A DNA stretch of 64,000 bases from CAVPDA01 sp963702495 (GCA_963702495.1 CAVPDA010000018.1:248001-312000), one strand, 5' to 3'. Shown: positions 49,518-60,144, numbered from the stretch's first letter. Program-made: numbers and translations. The notes: a model not told the origin generated them from the letters alone.

Positions 49518-49598
49518 GGTCGGTCCTCGGGTGCGGACGGTCGAGTGTAGCACAGGCCCTGCACCGGCCCGCCGGCCCGATAAGCTCGGAGATTGCCG

Positions 49599-49661
49599 CA
49601 CACTATTTTGGTGCATGACTCGATTCTGGGCGCGATACATTGGTGCGCGGCAGTGCACCAA
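49599..49661 (+). promoter_or_regulatory. NtrC-like binding sites upstream of torF-glnK-amtB
   Basis: CACACTATTTTGGTGCA at 49599-49615 matches 14 of 17 positions of the enteric NtrC consensus TGCACYRWMTTGGTGCA. A second cluster has TTGGTGC (49640-49646) facing GCACCAA (49655-49661). They lie 60-120 bp upstream of the sigma-54 promoter, the normal place for NtrC enhancers. Confidence 0.75.
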
Positions 49662-49720
49662 AAACTGAAACCGGGCCGAAAAACCAGGCTATCTCATTGA
49701 TCTATTGCGCCTTCAGTCCA

Positions 49721-49737
49721 TTGGCACAGATGCTGCA
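49721..49737 (+). promoter_or_regulatory. Sigma-54 (RpoN) promoter of torF-glnK-amtB
   Basis: TTGGCACAGATGCTGCA fits TGGCACG-N4-TTGCA with two mismatches; the invariant GG (49723-49724) and GC (49735-49736) have the required 12-bp register. It lies 43 bp before the torF start. Confidence 0.8.
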
Positions 49738-49780
49738 CTGGAGCTCCGCGTAAGACTTTCATATAACCAGGAGAAATCTC

Positions 49781-50623
49781 ATGCACAAGACGCTCATCGC
49801 CTCCGCCATCGCCGGCGCGCTTTCGTTCCCAGCCGTGGTCGGGGCGCAGACGGCTCCGGCTCCGGCTCCAGCTCCCGCAGCGGCACCGGCGGCCGCGGCT
49901 CCCGCTGCCGCGCCGGCAGCCGCTCCAGCCAGCCCCCATACCTTTACCGGCAACGTCGGTCTCTTCAGCCAGTACGTGTTCCGCGGATTGTCCCAGACCA
50001 ACGAGGACCCGGCGGTGCAGGGCGGACTCGACTACAGCCACGCGAGCGGCTTCTACGCCGGAACCTGGGCCTCCAACATCAGCTGGCTGAAGGATTCCGG
50101 TTTGTACACCAGTTCCAGCATGGAGTGGGATTTCTACGGCGGCTTCAAGGGTACGTTCGGCAGTTCCGACTTCACCTATGACGTGGGCTTCCTCTACTAC
50201 TACTACCCCGGCGATGTCGCGCCCGGCTTCATCAAGGCGGATACCCAGGAACTCTACGGCGCCCTGGGCTGGAAATGGCTCTCCGCCAAGTACTCCTACA
50301 GCATCGACGACACCTTCGGCGTGCCCAACAGCGACGGTACCTGGTATCTCGATTTCAGCGCCGCGGTGCCGATCGGCGAAACCGGGCTCACCGTCAACGC
50401 CCACTATGGCATCCAGACGTTCGACGGCAGCACCAATGGCGTATCCAATGACGACGCCTTCTCCTACGACGACTGGAAGCTCGGCGTGAGCTATGCCCTG
50501 CCCCAGAGCTTCACGGTGGGCGCCTTCTATACGGACACGGACGCCAAGCGGGCAAGCTACACCATCAACAACAAGTTCATCGGCGACAGCCAGTGGGTGG
50601 TGTTCCTGCAGAAGACGTTCTGA
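49781..50623 (+). CDS. TorF-family outer-membrane porin
   Basis: 280 residues with AGGAGA 7 nt before ATG 49781. Signal peptide ending VVGAQ, then an unusual Ala/Pro-rich stretch of about 27 residues before the beta-barrel. FTGNVGLFSQYVFRGLSQTNEDPAVQGGLDY is the signature of TorF/TIGR02001 porins, and the protein ends in VVFLQKTF with a terminal Phe for BAM recognition. Co-transcription with glnK and amtB behind NtrC/sigma-54 sites suggests uptake of a nitrogen source across the outer membrane. Confidence 0.9.
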   Translation: MHKTLIASAIAGALSFPAVVGAQTAPAPAPAPAAAPAAAAPAAAPAAAPASPHTFTGNVGLFSQYVFRGLSQTNEDPAVQGGLDYSHASGFYAGTWASNISWLKDSGLYTSSSMEWDFYGGFKGTFGSSDFTYDVGFLYYYYPGDVAPGFIKADTQELYGALGWKWLSAKYSYSIDDTFGVPNSDGTWYLDFSAAVPIGETGLTVNAHYGIQTFDGSTNGVSNDDAFSYDDWKLGVSYALPQSFTVGAFYTDTDAKRASYTINNKFIGDSQWVVFLQKTF

Positions 50624-50671
50624 CCGGCAGCAAAGCCATCGCCACGCATCAGCGAATACGAGGAACCAGAC

Positions 50672-51010
50672 ATGAAACTTGTAACCGCCATCATCAAGCC
50701 GTTCAAGCTTGACGAGGTGCGCGAAGCTCTCAGCGCCATCGGCGTGCAGGGCATCACCGTCACCGAGGTCAAGGGATTCGGCCGGCAGAAGGGTCACACC
50801 GAACTGTATCGGGGCGCCGAATACGTCGTGGATTTTCTGCCAAAGGTCAAGGTCGAGGCCGCCATCAAGAGCGAGATGCTCGACCAGGTTATCGAAGCCA
50901 TCGAGAAGTCCGCCAGCACCGGCAAGATCGGTGACGGCAAGATCTTCATCTTCGAACTGGAGCAGGTCATACGCATCCGCACCGGTGAAACCGGCGTGGA
51001 CGCGCTATAG
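50672..51010 (+). CDS. glnK: PII nitrogen regulatory protein GlnK
   Basis: 112 residues. All PII hallmarks are present: MKLVTAIIKPFKLDEVREAL, the T-loop with GRQKGHTELYRGAEYVVDF and uridylylation site Tyr51, and the B-loop STGKIGDGKIFIF. As the amtB partner it blocks the channel when nitrogen is plentiful and senses 2-oxoglutarate and ATP/ADP. 49 bp after torF and 11 bp before amtB, so one operon. Confidence 0.96.
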   Translation: MKLVTAIIKPFKLDEVREALSAIGVQGITVTEVKGFGRQKGHTELYRGAEYVVDFLPKVKVEAAIKSEMLDQVIEAIEKSASTGKIGDGKIFIFELEQVIRIRTGETGVDAL

Positions 51011-51021
51011 GGAGCGTCGCC

Positions 51022-52542
51022 ATGAAGAAACTGTTTGCCGTATTCCTCACGGTGTGCGCCATGAGCCTGAGCGGCGCGCTCCATGCCGAGGATAAACCGG
51101 CCGAAGCCGCGGCGCCCGCCGCGGCCGAAGCCAAGCCGGCGGAAGGCATGGCCGGCATGAGCGGAATGGCCGCCACGGCGGCGCCTGCCGCCGCTGCCTC
51201 GGCCGAGGCAGCTCCCGCCGCCGCTGCCGCCCCCGTCCCCAACAAGGGCGACTCGGCCTGGATGCTCATCGCCACCGCCCTGGTGATCCTGATGACCATC
51301 CCCGGCCTGGCCATGTTCTACGGCGGCCTGGTGCGCTCGAAGAACATGCTGTCGGTGCTGATGCAGGTGTTCGTCGTGTTCTCGATGATGGTGGTGCTGT
51401 GGGCGATCTACGGCTACAGCCTCGCCTTCACCGAGGGCAACGCCTTCATCGGCAGCCTCGACAAGCTGTTCCTCAAGGGCGTCACGCCGGAATCCGCGGC
51501 GGCCACCTTCAGCAAGGGCGTGGTGATCCCCGAGTACATCTACATCGTGTTCCAGGCCACCTTCGCCGCCATCACCCCGGCGCTCATCGTCGGCGCCTTC
51601 GCCGAGCGCATCAAGTTCTCGGCGGTGCTGCTGTTCATGCTGATCTGGTTCACCTTCGCCTACCTGCCGATGGCGCACATGGTGTGGTACTGGGCGGGTC
51701 CGGATGCCTACACCGATGCCGCCGCAGGCGAGAAGGCGCTGGCCACCGCGGGCTTCCTGTTCCAGAAAGGTGCGCTCGACTTCGCCGGCGGCACGGTGGT
51801 GCATATCAACGCCGGCATCGCCGGATTGGTGGGTGCTTACATGATCGGCAAGCGCGTCGGCTACGGCAAGGAGTCGATGGCGCCGCACAGCCTGACGACC
51901 ACCATGATCGGCGCCTCGCTGCTGTGGGTGGGCTGGTTCGGATTCAATGCCGGCTCCAACCTGGAAGCGACCGGCCTCGCCGGCATGGCTTTCGCCAACA
52001 CCCTCTTCGCCACGGCGGCCGCGGCGCTGTCCTGGCTGCTGGCGGAATGGATGATGAAGGGCAAGCCCTCGATGTTGGGTACGGCCTCCGGCGCGGTGGC
52101 GGGACTGGTGGCGATCACACCGGCCTGCGGCTTCGTCGGTCCGATGGGTGCCATCATCATCGGTCTGCTGGCCGGCGCCATCTGCCTGTGGGGGGTCAAT
52201 GGCCTGAAGCGCCTGCTCGGTGCCGACGACGCGCTGGACGTGTTCGGCGTGCATGGCGTGGGCGGAATCCTCGGCGCCATCCTCACCGGCGTGTTCGTCT
52301 CGCCGGCCCTCGGCGGCACCGGCGTCTATGACTATGTGGCGAACAAGGTCGGCGACTTCGACATGACGACCCAGGTCATCAGCCAGTTGTGGGCGGTGGG
52401 CACGGCCATCGTCTGGTCCGGCGTCGTCTCCCTGGTGGCCTTCAAGATCGTGGATCTGGTTGTCGGGCTGCGGGTGCCGGAAGACAACGAGCGCGAAGGC
52501 CTCGACATCACCTCCCACGGCGAATCGGCCTACCACGTCTGA
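51022..52542 (+). CDS. amtB: Ammonium channel AmtB
   Basis: 506 residues. A signal peptide (LFAVFLTVCAMSLSGALHA) and a long Ala/Glu/Met-rich linker to about residue 72 precede the 11-helix channel. MFYGGLVRSKNMLSV, the pore histidine in LPMAHMVWYW, VHINAGIAGLVGAYM and FGVHGVGGILGAILTG are conserved Amt motifs. The cytosolic tail binds GlnK. The Ala-rich N-terminal linker is longer than in E. coli AmtB and is likewise present in TorF. Confidence 0.96.
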   Translation: MKKLFAVFLTVCAMSLSGALHAEDKPAEAAAPAAAEAKPAEGMAGMSGMAATAAPAAAASAEAAPAAAAAPVPNKGDSAWMLIATALVILMTIPGLAMFYGGLVRSKNMLSVLMQVFVVFSMMVVLWAIYGYSLAFTEGNAFIGSLDKLFLKGVTPESAAATFSKGVVIPEYIYIVFQATFAAITPALIVGAFAERIKFSAVLLFMLIWFTFAYLPMAHMVWYWAGPDAYTDAAAGEKALATAGFLFQKGALDFAGGTVVHINAGIAGLVGAYMIGKRVGYGKESMAPHSLTTTMIGASLLWVGWFGFNAGSNLEATGLAGMAFANTLFATAAAALSWLLAEWMMKGKPSMLGTASGAVAGLVAITPACGFVGPMGAIIIGLLAGAICLWGVNGLKRLLGADDALDVFGVHGVGGILGAILTGVFVSPALGGTGVYDYVANKVGDFDMTTQVISQLWAVGTAIVWSGVVSLVAFKIVDLVVGLRVPEDNEREGLDITSHGESAYHV

Positions 52543-52565
52543 TCTCGCTTCCTGTGTGACACATC

Positions 52566-52592
52566 CGGGCGCCCACGGGCGCCCGTTTTTTT
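52566..52592 (+). terminator. Rho-independent terminator after amtB
   Basis: CGGGCGC pairs with GCGCCCG around a CCACGG loop (arms 52566-52572 and 52579-52585), followed directly by seven T. It lies 24 bp beyond the amtB stop. Confidence 0.9.
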
Positions 52593-52827
52593 GTACCCGG
52601 AAGATGGCGTGCGATAGCGGCGTGCTCATCCGGCAGCAACCCGATGAGACTCGTTCGTGCTGGGGACTGACGGCGCCCGCTTCGGCAGGTGGAGCGGACC
52701 GTCGCGAAAGGCTTCCGGCTGAGGGCAGCTCGGCCGTCCCTCGCATCATCCAGGAAGGCGAGCCTCGCCGATCACCGCTTCCGACTGCTTCGTGCGGATG
52801 TCATCGCCCGACGGCGCGCGTTGGGCA

Positions 52828-55800
52828 CTAGCGCCCCAACGTGAAAGAGAATATCGCCCCGTGCTCGGGTTCGGCCTGTGCCCAGACGCGGCCATGGTGC
52901 CGCTCAACCAGCCGTTTCACCAGGACCAGACCGACCCCGGTACCGGGAAACTCCGCATCGCCGTGCATACGCTGAAACATGCTGAACAGCTTCCCCGCGT
53001 AACGCATGTCGAAGCCAACCCCATTGTCCTTGACGAAGAAGACCGTCCGTCCGTCCTCGTCGGTGGCACCGACTTCGACCACCGGCTGCGCGCGGCCGGA
53101 TGAAAACTTCAAGGCATTACCGATCAGATTGGCGAAGATCTGCTTGAGCATGACTTGATCGCCTCTCACCTGCGGCAGTTCGCCGATGGTGACCCGCGCC
53201 AGCGGGCTGGTCTCGGCAAGCTCGCTGACGACGGTGCTCACCAACTGCTTCAGATCCACGACCCCTGGCACTAAGGGGCGCCGTCCGGCGCGCGAGTACT
53301 CCAGGATGTCGTCGATCAACTGCTCCATCTTCATCGTGTTGGCGATGACGCGATCGAGCAGAGCCCGGCTTTCCGCTCCAAGATGCTGCGCTTCCGCTTC
53401 CACCAGCAGCCGCGAGTAGCCGTTGATCGCCCGCAACGGAGCGCGCAAATCGTGGGAAACCGAATAGGAGAACGACTCCAGTTCGCGCACCGCGGCGGCC
53501 AGATCCGCCGTCCGCTCCTCGACCCGTTGCTCGAGACTGTCTTGCAAGCGCCGGATCTCCTCTTCGGCACGCTTGCGGGCGGTGATGTCGTCAGCCACCG
53601 CGATCTGGAAGCCGGGCGCCTCCCCTGCTGCCCACATTGGCGAAACGGTAAGGTTTACCCAGACGGTTCCCCCATCCTTGCAGAGGTAACGCTGCTCCAT
53701 GCGGATCTCGCGGCCAAGCCCGGCGGCAAGGGCGTGCATGTTCTTTCGGTGCGTCGCAAGATCCTCGGGATGGGTGAACCGACTCGAACGAACGCGTCAT
53801 CAGCTCCGTCGCGTCATAGCCGGTAATCTCGCAATAGCGACGATTGACGCGCGCGAAGCGTCCAGTGGTGCTGTCGATCTGGGCCACGCCGACCGCGGCC
53901 TGCTCGAACAGCGTGCGGAAGCGGCGCTCGCTTTCGGCCAGTGCGTCAATGCGGCGGCGCTCCTCGGTCTGGTCGCGGAACACCAGTACGACACCGCGGA
54001 CTTCGCCGTCACCAGCAGTGCGAATCGGCGCACCGCTGTCGGCGATCGGGCGTTCTGTTCCGTCGCGGGCAATGAGCAGCGTGTGGTTCGCCAGTCCCAC
54101 CACCCGTCCCTCGCGCAACACGCGCAAGGCCGGGCTCTCGACCGTGCGACGGGTCTCCTCGTTGAGGATGTGGAACACCTCGGGCAATGGCCGTCCGCGC
54201 GCCTGCGCCTCGCGCCAGCCGGTCAGCGCCTCCGCCACCGGGTTCATCAGCACGACATGTCCCTTGCCGTCTGTGGCGATCACGGCGTCGCCGATGCTGT
54301 GTAACGTGACGCGCAAATCCTCTTCGCTCTTGCGCAACGCCTTGCCGGTGCGGATGCGCTCCAGTTCGGCGCCGGCGCGTGCGCCGAATATCGGCAAGAG
54401 CCAGCCGGCGATCTCGGGATCGGCCAGGGGGCCGTCGTGAACGACCGCCAGCACGCCGAGGGGTGAATTGTCGGAGGCGAAAAGCGGCGTGCCCATGTAG
54501 GCATCCGCCTCCATCTGGGCGAGGAGAGGGTCCTGCGGGAATCGCTGCTGCACGCCGTTCGGGTAATAGCACGGACGTTCGCCGACGATACTGGCGCATG
54601 GCGTGTGCGCCAGATCGTATTCGAAGTTGTCCGCCGGCTTGCCGTCGGTCCACACTGCCACCGTGCGAACCGTCCTGGTTCCGGGCAGCAATTCGCCGAC
54701 GAAGACATGGCGCGCCTGCAGCGCGGCGGCGAACTCCCGAACCAGCGCCGGAAAGAAAGCCTCGCCCACGATCGTAGTGCCGTTCAGCAGGGCCCGCATC
54801 GCGGCCTCGGCGCGCTTGCGCTCGGTGATGTCCCGCCCCACGCCCACGATGGCAACGACCTCGCCATTCTCATTGAGCACCGCCTTGTCGGCCCACCCGA
54901 ACCAGCGCCAACCCGCGTCCGTCAGCGCGCGCTGCTCGTGATAATCCCGGTAGGGAGGACGGAACAGGTCCTCCATCGCCTTGGCCGTCGGCTCCCGGTC
55001 CTCTTCGTTAACCAAAGGCATGAAGGCGTTGCCCAGCAGTTCCGCTTCGGTCTTGCCGAAGACCTGGCAGTAAGACGGGCTGACGAACAGGAAACGACTC
55101 TCGGGGTCAACCTTGACCACCAGGTCGGTCTGACTCTCGATCAGCAGGCGATACTTCTCCTCGCTGACCCGCAACGCTTCCTCGGCGCGCTTGCGCTCGG
55201 TGATGTCCCCCAAGCCTCCGTACAGCCGGAGTGCTCCGGCCTGACCTTCCTCCCACACACATTCGGCCGAGGAGCCGACCCAGACCGTGCCGCCGTCCTT
55301 GCGCCGCAAGCGCAATTCACAGGCGCCGCTGGTGCCGGGCGTCAGGCCGCTGACCCGGCTCCGGAAGGTCTCCTGGTCCTCCGCCACCACGAGACAACCC
55401 CAGCAGCGCCGTGCCTTGATCTCCTCCAGCGTGTATCCGGTGATGCGCTCGGCCGCACCCACCACCCAGTCGATCTCGAAACTGCCGTCCGGGCCGCTGC
55501 GGCAGGAATAGGCGATATCGGCAATTGCCCGGGAGATGTGGCGGAACATCCGTTCGCTGTCGCGCAGTATCCGCTCCGCCTGCTGCCGCTCGGTGATGTC
55601 GCGCGCCAGTCCAATGACATAGTCGCCGTCGGGCAGCCGCATACCACCGATGCGCACCTCCACCGGAAACAAAGAGCCGTCCTTGCGGCGGTGCTGGCCG
55701 AGGAATATCTGCCCCTGCTCCAGGGCCGCAAGGTGCATGCGTCGCACCTCCTCATCGCCCAGGTGCGCGGCTACCGGGTCGAGGGCAGTCATGTTCATCC

Positions 55801-57253
55801 CGATCAGTTGATCGCGGGTATAACCGAGGGAGGCGCAGGCGAGGGCGTTGACATCGACGATGCGCCCATCCACGTCGGTAACGAAAATGGCATCGGCAGC
55901 CTGTTCCACCAGTGTGCGGAAGCGCCGCTCGGCCGTCTCGCGCGCCGTCTCGAGCGCGAAGCGGTCGAGGGCGAAGGAGATGTCCGCCGCCATCTTGTCG
56001 AGCAGGTCCACCAGTTCGGCGTCGAAGAAGCGCGCCACCGGCGCATACAGGTTGAGCACGCCTGCGAGTTCTGCGCTGCAGCGCAGGGGGAAAGCGGCCG
56101 AAGCACGGAAGCCGCAGCCGAGCGCCCGCTCGCGCCAGGGCAGCATGGCGGGGTCGCTTTCGATGTCGTCGCAGACCACGTGTCGGCCCTCGCGCGCGGC
56201 TCGCGCCGTCGGCCCTCGGCCTGCAGCCGAGCCCGGATCGAGGCTGATGTCGACGCCCTCGATGTAGTCGAGGCGCGCACCGAAGCTAGCTGCGGGCACC
56301 ACGCGGCCTTCCCGCAGGTCTCCGATCCAGGCCATGCGCAAGCCGCCGTACTCCACCGCCACGCGGCAAATCTCACGCAGCAGTTCGGTGCGATCCGCGA
56401 CGCGCACGATCGCCTGGTTGCATTCGGACAGCGCGGCGTAGAGGTTGGTGACTCGGTGCAGGCGCGCCTCGGCCTCGCGCTCGGCGGTGATGTCGATCAC
56501 GAACCCGTCCAGGCGCAGCGGGCGGCCCGCGGTATCGCGGCTCAGATGGGCTCGGTCGCGCACGCGCCGCACCGTGCCGTCGCTGCGCACGATGCGGTAT
56601 TCCAGGTCCACCACCCCCGCCGCCTCGACATTGGCGAACTGCGCGGCCACCATCGGCCGGTCTTCCGGCAGGATGAGGCGCTGCCACAGGTCGGGTTCGC
56701 GCACAAACTGCTCCCGCGGATAGCCGTAGAGTCGTTGCACCGCAGCACTCACGCTCAGCACCTGACTGCTGTCGACGCTGGTGGACCACACCACCTCGTC
56801 CAGTGCGTCGAGGGTCGCGCCGATGCGGCGCGCATTCTCCAGTTCCCGCTCCCGCTGCTGCTCGTGCAAGGCATTGCGCTCGGCCGCATGGGCCCGATCG
56901 GCGCGCCGTTTCAGTCCCTGCACCAGCGCGACCACTCCGACCAGCGACGGCAGGAGCACAGCCAGCCTCAGCGCTATATCCGGCGGCCCGGCGCCGGCGT
57001 CCGCGGCGGCGGAGGTCAGAACACCCGAGACGTGGAGCGCGGCCACTGCCGCACCGACGGCGCCAGCCGCCCATCCGCCGGTATAGGTGGCATAGACAAC
57101 GACGAGAAAGAACAGCGGCCCCGGATTGGGAATGCGCAAACCGGCCAGTGCCAACGCTTCCTGCACGGCGACGACGGCCAAGGCAAGCGCCAGTGCGAGG
57201 ACAACGGGGCGGACGTGAGGGGATTTCTCGGCGGCGAACTTCATGGGCGACAC
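52828..57253 (-). pseudogene. Giant multi-PAS/GAF sensor histidine kinase split by a 1-base insertion
   Basis: Frame 1 (57253-53591; ATG 57244 also possible) has membrane helices in residues 10-115, a coiled coil, PAS, GAF, three PAS, GAF and two more PAS domains, and loses sense after DATELMTRSFESV. Frame 2 (ATG 53739, but sense starts about 53776) carries THPEDLATHRKNMHAL, a PAS/PAC end, a coiled coil, HisKA (SVSHDLRAPLRAINGYSRLL) and HATPase motifs (NLIGNALKFSS, DNGVGFDM, GTGVGLVLVKRLV). Removing one A of the AA pair at 53777-53778 joins them into about 1474 residues. No response regulator adjoins. Mutation or sequencing error; the kinase half alone keeps no sensor. Confidence 0.85.
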
Positions 57254-57729
57254 GGCCGAGCGCCCTTATCCGTCCGGTAAGCAATACCGGCCCCGCGGGC
57301 GCTCGCTTCGCATATTAACCCATCATCGACCGCACTGCGTGAACTGAAGGCACGTCGCCGATTGACGGCTCCCGTCACGTCCCGGATACTCGCTCCGGCG
57401 TATGCTCGGCCGCGTCGTCAAGCGGCAATTCAACCGCATCCGGAAGCGGGGCGAGGCGCGGTGAAAGTATCCGTCGATTGCGGGGGTCGCGTCACGCTCG
57501 TCCTGAACCGCTGCACCGAGAGCGGTCGGCCGGCGCGGGCGCTGCGCATCCTGATTGACACGATGTTGCCGGGCGGCAGTCGGGAGTTCCTGATGCAGAA
57601 GAGCAGAAGATGGAAGCGATGGCCATCTGGCGTGTGGCAGTCGCCACGGCCGAGAGGCGCTTTCGCTGCGCTTCCAAGTGACGCCGACGCCGCGGCGCGC
57701 GGCCGGCGACTTTCAGATGGAGAGATGCG
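57254..57729. other. 476-bp gap, nothing recognised
   Basis: Divergent intergenic region between the sensor kinase and the hypothetical gene at 57730. Short frames cross it but none has protein-like composition. It presumably holds both promoters; no convincing -35/-10 pair was seen. Confidence 0.45.
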
Positions 57730-58332
57730 ATGGGTATTGCAAAAATCCACGGAAACGACATCCTGGCATTCCGGCTGGCGCTGGACGCCGGTGCGCGCAC
57801 TACAACGGGATTGCGCATCAAGACTTTTCTGAGCCACGGCGAGCGCGAGTACGACGTCGTGATTCTGTCGGCGGGTGAGATCTTCGGGCAGATGATGACC
57901 AAGGACGATCCAGACGGTGAAGAAGTTCAGAAGGCCAAAGCCGTCTATGAACGCCATACAGGCACTCGCCTGCTGCCGCGCCCCACGGTGTTCTGGTGTC
58001 CTGACTATGAGTTCGAATACTTCGGCGACGTCGATGGCATCCGTCTGCAGACCGACGATGCGTGGAGCAAGAGGCTGAGCAACACCGATGCGATCGAAGC
58101 TGAAAACCTCGCCGATCATGAGAACCCGATCTGCGTCGAGACGGGCCTGAGCGAGCGCAGGCACTACAAGCACATGGGCAATGGGATGTATCGCGTCATC
58201 GAAGCCTATGCGGGGAAGAAGGCCCCCGCGCTGCGCGTCGCCAGCGATCCGCGCACCCGGGTCACGATGGACCAGCAACTGCGGGCCTCGCTTCTGACCG
58301 ACACCACCCAGGAGGGCTTCTTCGTCAAGTGA
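57730..58332 (+). CDS. Hypothetical cytosolic protein
   Basis: 200 residues from ATG 57730 with GGAGAG 8 nt upstream. Mixed alpha/beta composition, no signal peptide or membrane helix. Acidic and aromatic central region (PRPTVFWCPDYEFEYFGDVD) and one Cys pair too far apart for a metal site. The C-terminal tail has RTRVTMDQQLRASLLTD. I do not recognise the family. It stands alone, flanked by gene-free stretches, and has less extreme codon bias than its neighbours. Confidence 0.65.
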   Translation: MGIAKIHGNDILAFRLALDAGARTTTGLRIKTFLSHGEREYDVVILSAGEIFGQMMTKDDPDGEEVQKAKAVYERHTGTRLLPRPTVFWCPDYEFEYFGDVDGIRLQTDDAWSKRLSNTDAIEAENLADHENPICVETGLSERRHYKHMGNGMYRVIEAYAGKKAPALRVASDPRTRVTMDQQLRASLLTDTTQEGFFVK

Positions 58333-58759
58333 CGAGGAAGCTCGTGTCATCGCTCCATGCCCCCGGCAGGACGATCCTTGCGAGGCCGATCGGACGAATG
58401 ACGCTTCGAGGCTGGTCAAATTCAAATCACTTTCGGATCACCGGCGCCGGCGTGTTTCCGCTCCATCGGAGCGAACGCACCAAGAGGCGGATCTTCCCTA
58501 CGCCGCCGCCCGCCGCAATGCATGCCGCTGAGGCATCGATGAGGCGCCTTGCCGGGCGCGTATTCCGTCGCTGCCGGTCCTCTGAGCAGCAAGCCGTAGC
58601 CGCGGTGGTCGCTCATCTGGGACTGAATCCATGCGTCATGGCAGGGCGCGCACAAGTGGCCGTGAGCGGTGGCAGATCGAGGAGATGCCGCGCGTCGCGG
58701 CACACCGCATCGTCGGCCGGGATGCACGGCTGTGATCTGCCGCCAGTGACAGGAGAGCG
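58333..58759. other. 427-bp gap, no convincing gene
   Basis: Frames cross on both strands. One on the minus strand (58781-58422) contains CAPCH and a second Cys pair but overlaps the start of yjbQ and has no good ribosome site. CAGGAGAGCG just before 58760 is the yjbQ ribosome site. Confidence 0.45.
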
Positions 58760-59185
58760 ATGTCCATGCGCCAAGCCTCATCGACCCTGACCGTTGCGAC
58801 CCGCGGCCGCGGCTTGTACGAGATTACGTCCGCGGTACGCAGCTGGTGCGCCGGCAGCGGCATCGGCACCGGCCTGCTCACGGTGTTCGTGCGCCATACC
58901 TCGGCCAGTCTGCTCATCCAGGAAAACGCCGACCCCGGCGTTCAGCGCGACCTGGAGCGGTTCTTCGCGCGGCTGGTGGTGGACGGCGATCCGCTGTTCG
59001 AGCACGATCAGGAGGGCGACGACGACATGCCGGCGCATGTGCGCGCGGCGCTCACCCAGACCCAGGTGTCGATTCCCTTGTCCGGCGGCGCGCCGGCGCT
59101 CGGCACCTGGCAGGGCATCTATCTCTACGAGCATCGCACCGCGCCGCACCGGCGCGAGGCGCTGCTGCATCTGATCGGGGAGTAG
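58760..59185 (+). CDS. YjbQ/UPF0047-family protein
   Basis: 141 residues; ATG 58760 and 58766 both possible behind AGGAGAG. Contains the UPF0047 signature RHTSASLLIQENADPGVQRD and LGTWQGIYLYEHR. Members form trimers with a bound metal near the conserved His and show secondary thiamine-phosphate synthase activity, though the physiological role is unsettled. Directly followed after 5 bp by the amidotransferase gene. Confidence 0.92.
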   Translation: MSMRQASSTLTVATRGRGLYEITSAVRSWCAGSGIGTGLLTVFVRHTSASLLIQENADPGVQRDLERFFARLVVDGDPLFEHDQEGDDDMPAHVRAALTQTQVSIPLSGGAPALGTWQGIYLYEHRTAPHRREALLHLIGE

Positions 59186-59190
59186 GACGC

Positions 59191-59985
59191 ATGTGCCAGT
59201 TGCTCGGCATGAACTGCAACGTGCCGACCGACATCTGCTTTTCCTTTACCGGGTTCCAGGCGCGGGGCGGGCTTACCGACGTGCATCGCGACGGCTGGGG
59301 CATCGCCTTCTTCGAGGGCGCGGGCTGCCGCCTGTTTATCGACGCGCAGGCCACCGTTGACTCGCCCATCGCCCAGCTCGTGCGCAGCTACCCGATCCGC
59401 TCCAAGAACGTGATCGCGCACATCCGCAAGGCGACGCAGGGCAGCGTCGGCCTGGAGAATACCCATCCGTTCCAGCGCGAGCTGTGGGGACGCTACTGGA
59501 TCTTCGCCCACAACGGCGATCTGGAAAGCTTCCTGCCGGCGTTGGACGGCCAGTTCCTCCCGGCCGGCAGCACCGATTCCGAGCGCGCCTTCTGCCACAT
59601 GCTGCAGCGTATGCGCACGACATTCCCGCAGGGCATGCCGGCGCGCGACGCACTGTTCGCCGACGTCGCACAACTGGCGCGCGAGATCGGGGCTCACGGC
59701 GAATTCAACTTCCTGCTGTCCAACGGCGAATGCCTGTTCGCCCACTGCTCGACGCGGCTTTCCTACATCGTGCGCCAGGCGCCGTTCTCCGTGGCGCACC
59801 TGAAGGACCAGGACGTGGCGGTGGACTTCAACGACGTCACCAACCCGGACGACCGCGTCGCCGTCATCGCCACCACGGCACTTACGGACAACGAGATCTG
59901 GAACACCGTGGCGCCGGGTACCCTGCTCCTGTTCGCCGACGGCGCCCCGGTCGCTGCGGCGAGAACGGTCGCGTCCGCAACCTGA
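59191..59985 (+). CDS. Class II glutamine amidotransferase (YafJ-type)
   Basis: 264 residues. ATG 59191 places the nucleophile Cys2 at the exposed N-terminus (MCQLLGMNCN), as all class II (Ntn) amidotransferases need. Conserved HRDGWGIAFF, VIAHIRKATQG, THPFQRELWG and AHNGDL motifs match the YafJ family. Longer upstream frames would bury Cys2 and are rejected. It hydrolyses glutamine and passes ammonia on, acceptor unknown. 5 bp after yjbQ, so co-transcribed. Confidence 0.92.
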   Translation: MCQLLGMNCNVPTDICFSFTGFQARGGLTDVHRDGWGIAFFEGAGCRLFIDAQATVDSPIAQLVRSYPIRSKNVIAHIRKATQGSVGLENTHPFQRELWGRYWIFAHNGDLESFLPALDGQFLPAGSTDSERAFCHMLQRMRTTFPQGMPARDALFADVAQLAREIGAHGEFNFLLSNGECLFAHCSTRLSYIVRQAPFSVAHLKDQDVAVDFNDVTNPDDRVAVIATTALTDNEIWNTVAPGTLLLFADGAPVAAARTVASAT

Positions 59986-60144
59986 AAAGTTGCCGCTGCG
60001 GGGGTAGAATCGCGCGGCTGACTACCGTAATCGGGGCTTCGCCGCGGCGATCCGCCGCAGGGTAGCGCCGGCGTGCCCTGAAGCAAGTCGTGGTCGCAGT
60101 GCGGGGAGCATCGAGGGCAACGAGTCGGCACCGGGTGCGCAGAT

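Noticed and set aside
58422..58781. Minus-strand frame with CAPCH and a second Cys pair, possibly a haem or zinc protein
   Set aside because: It overlaps the yjbQ start, has no ribosome site and a start region of poor composition; kept only as a note.
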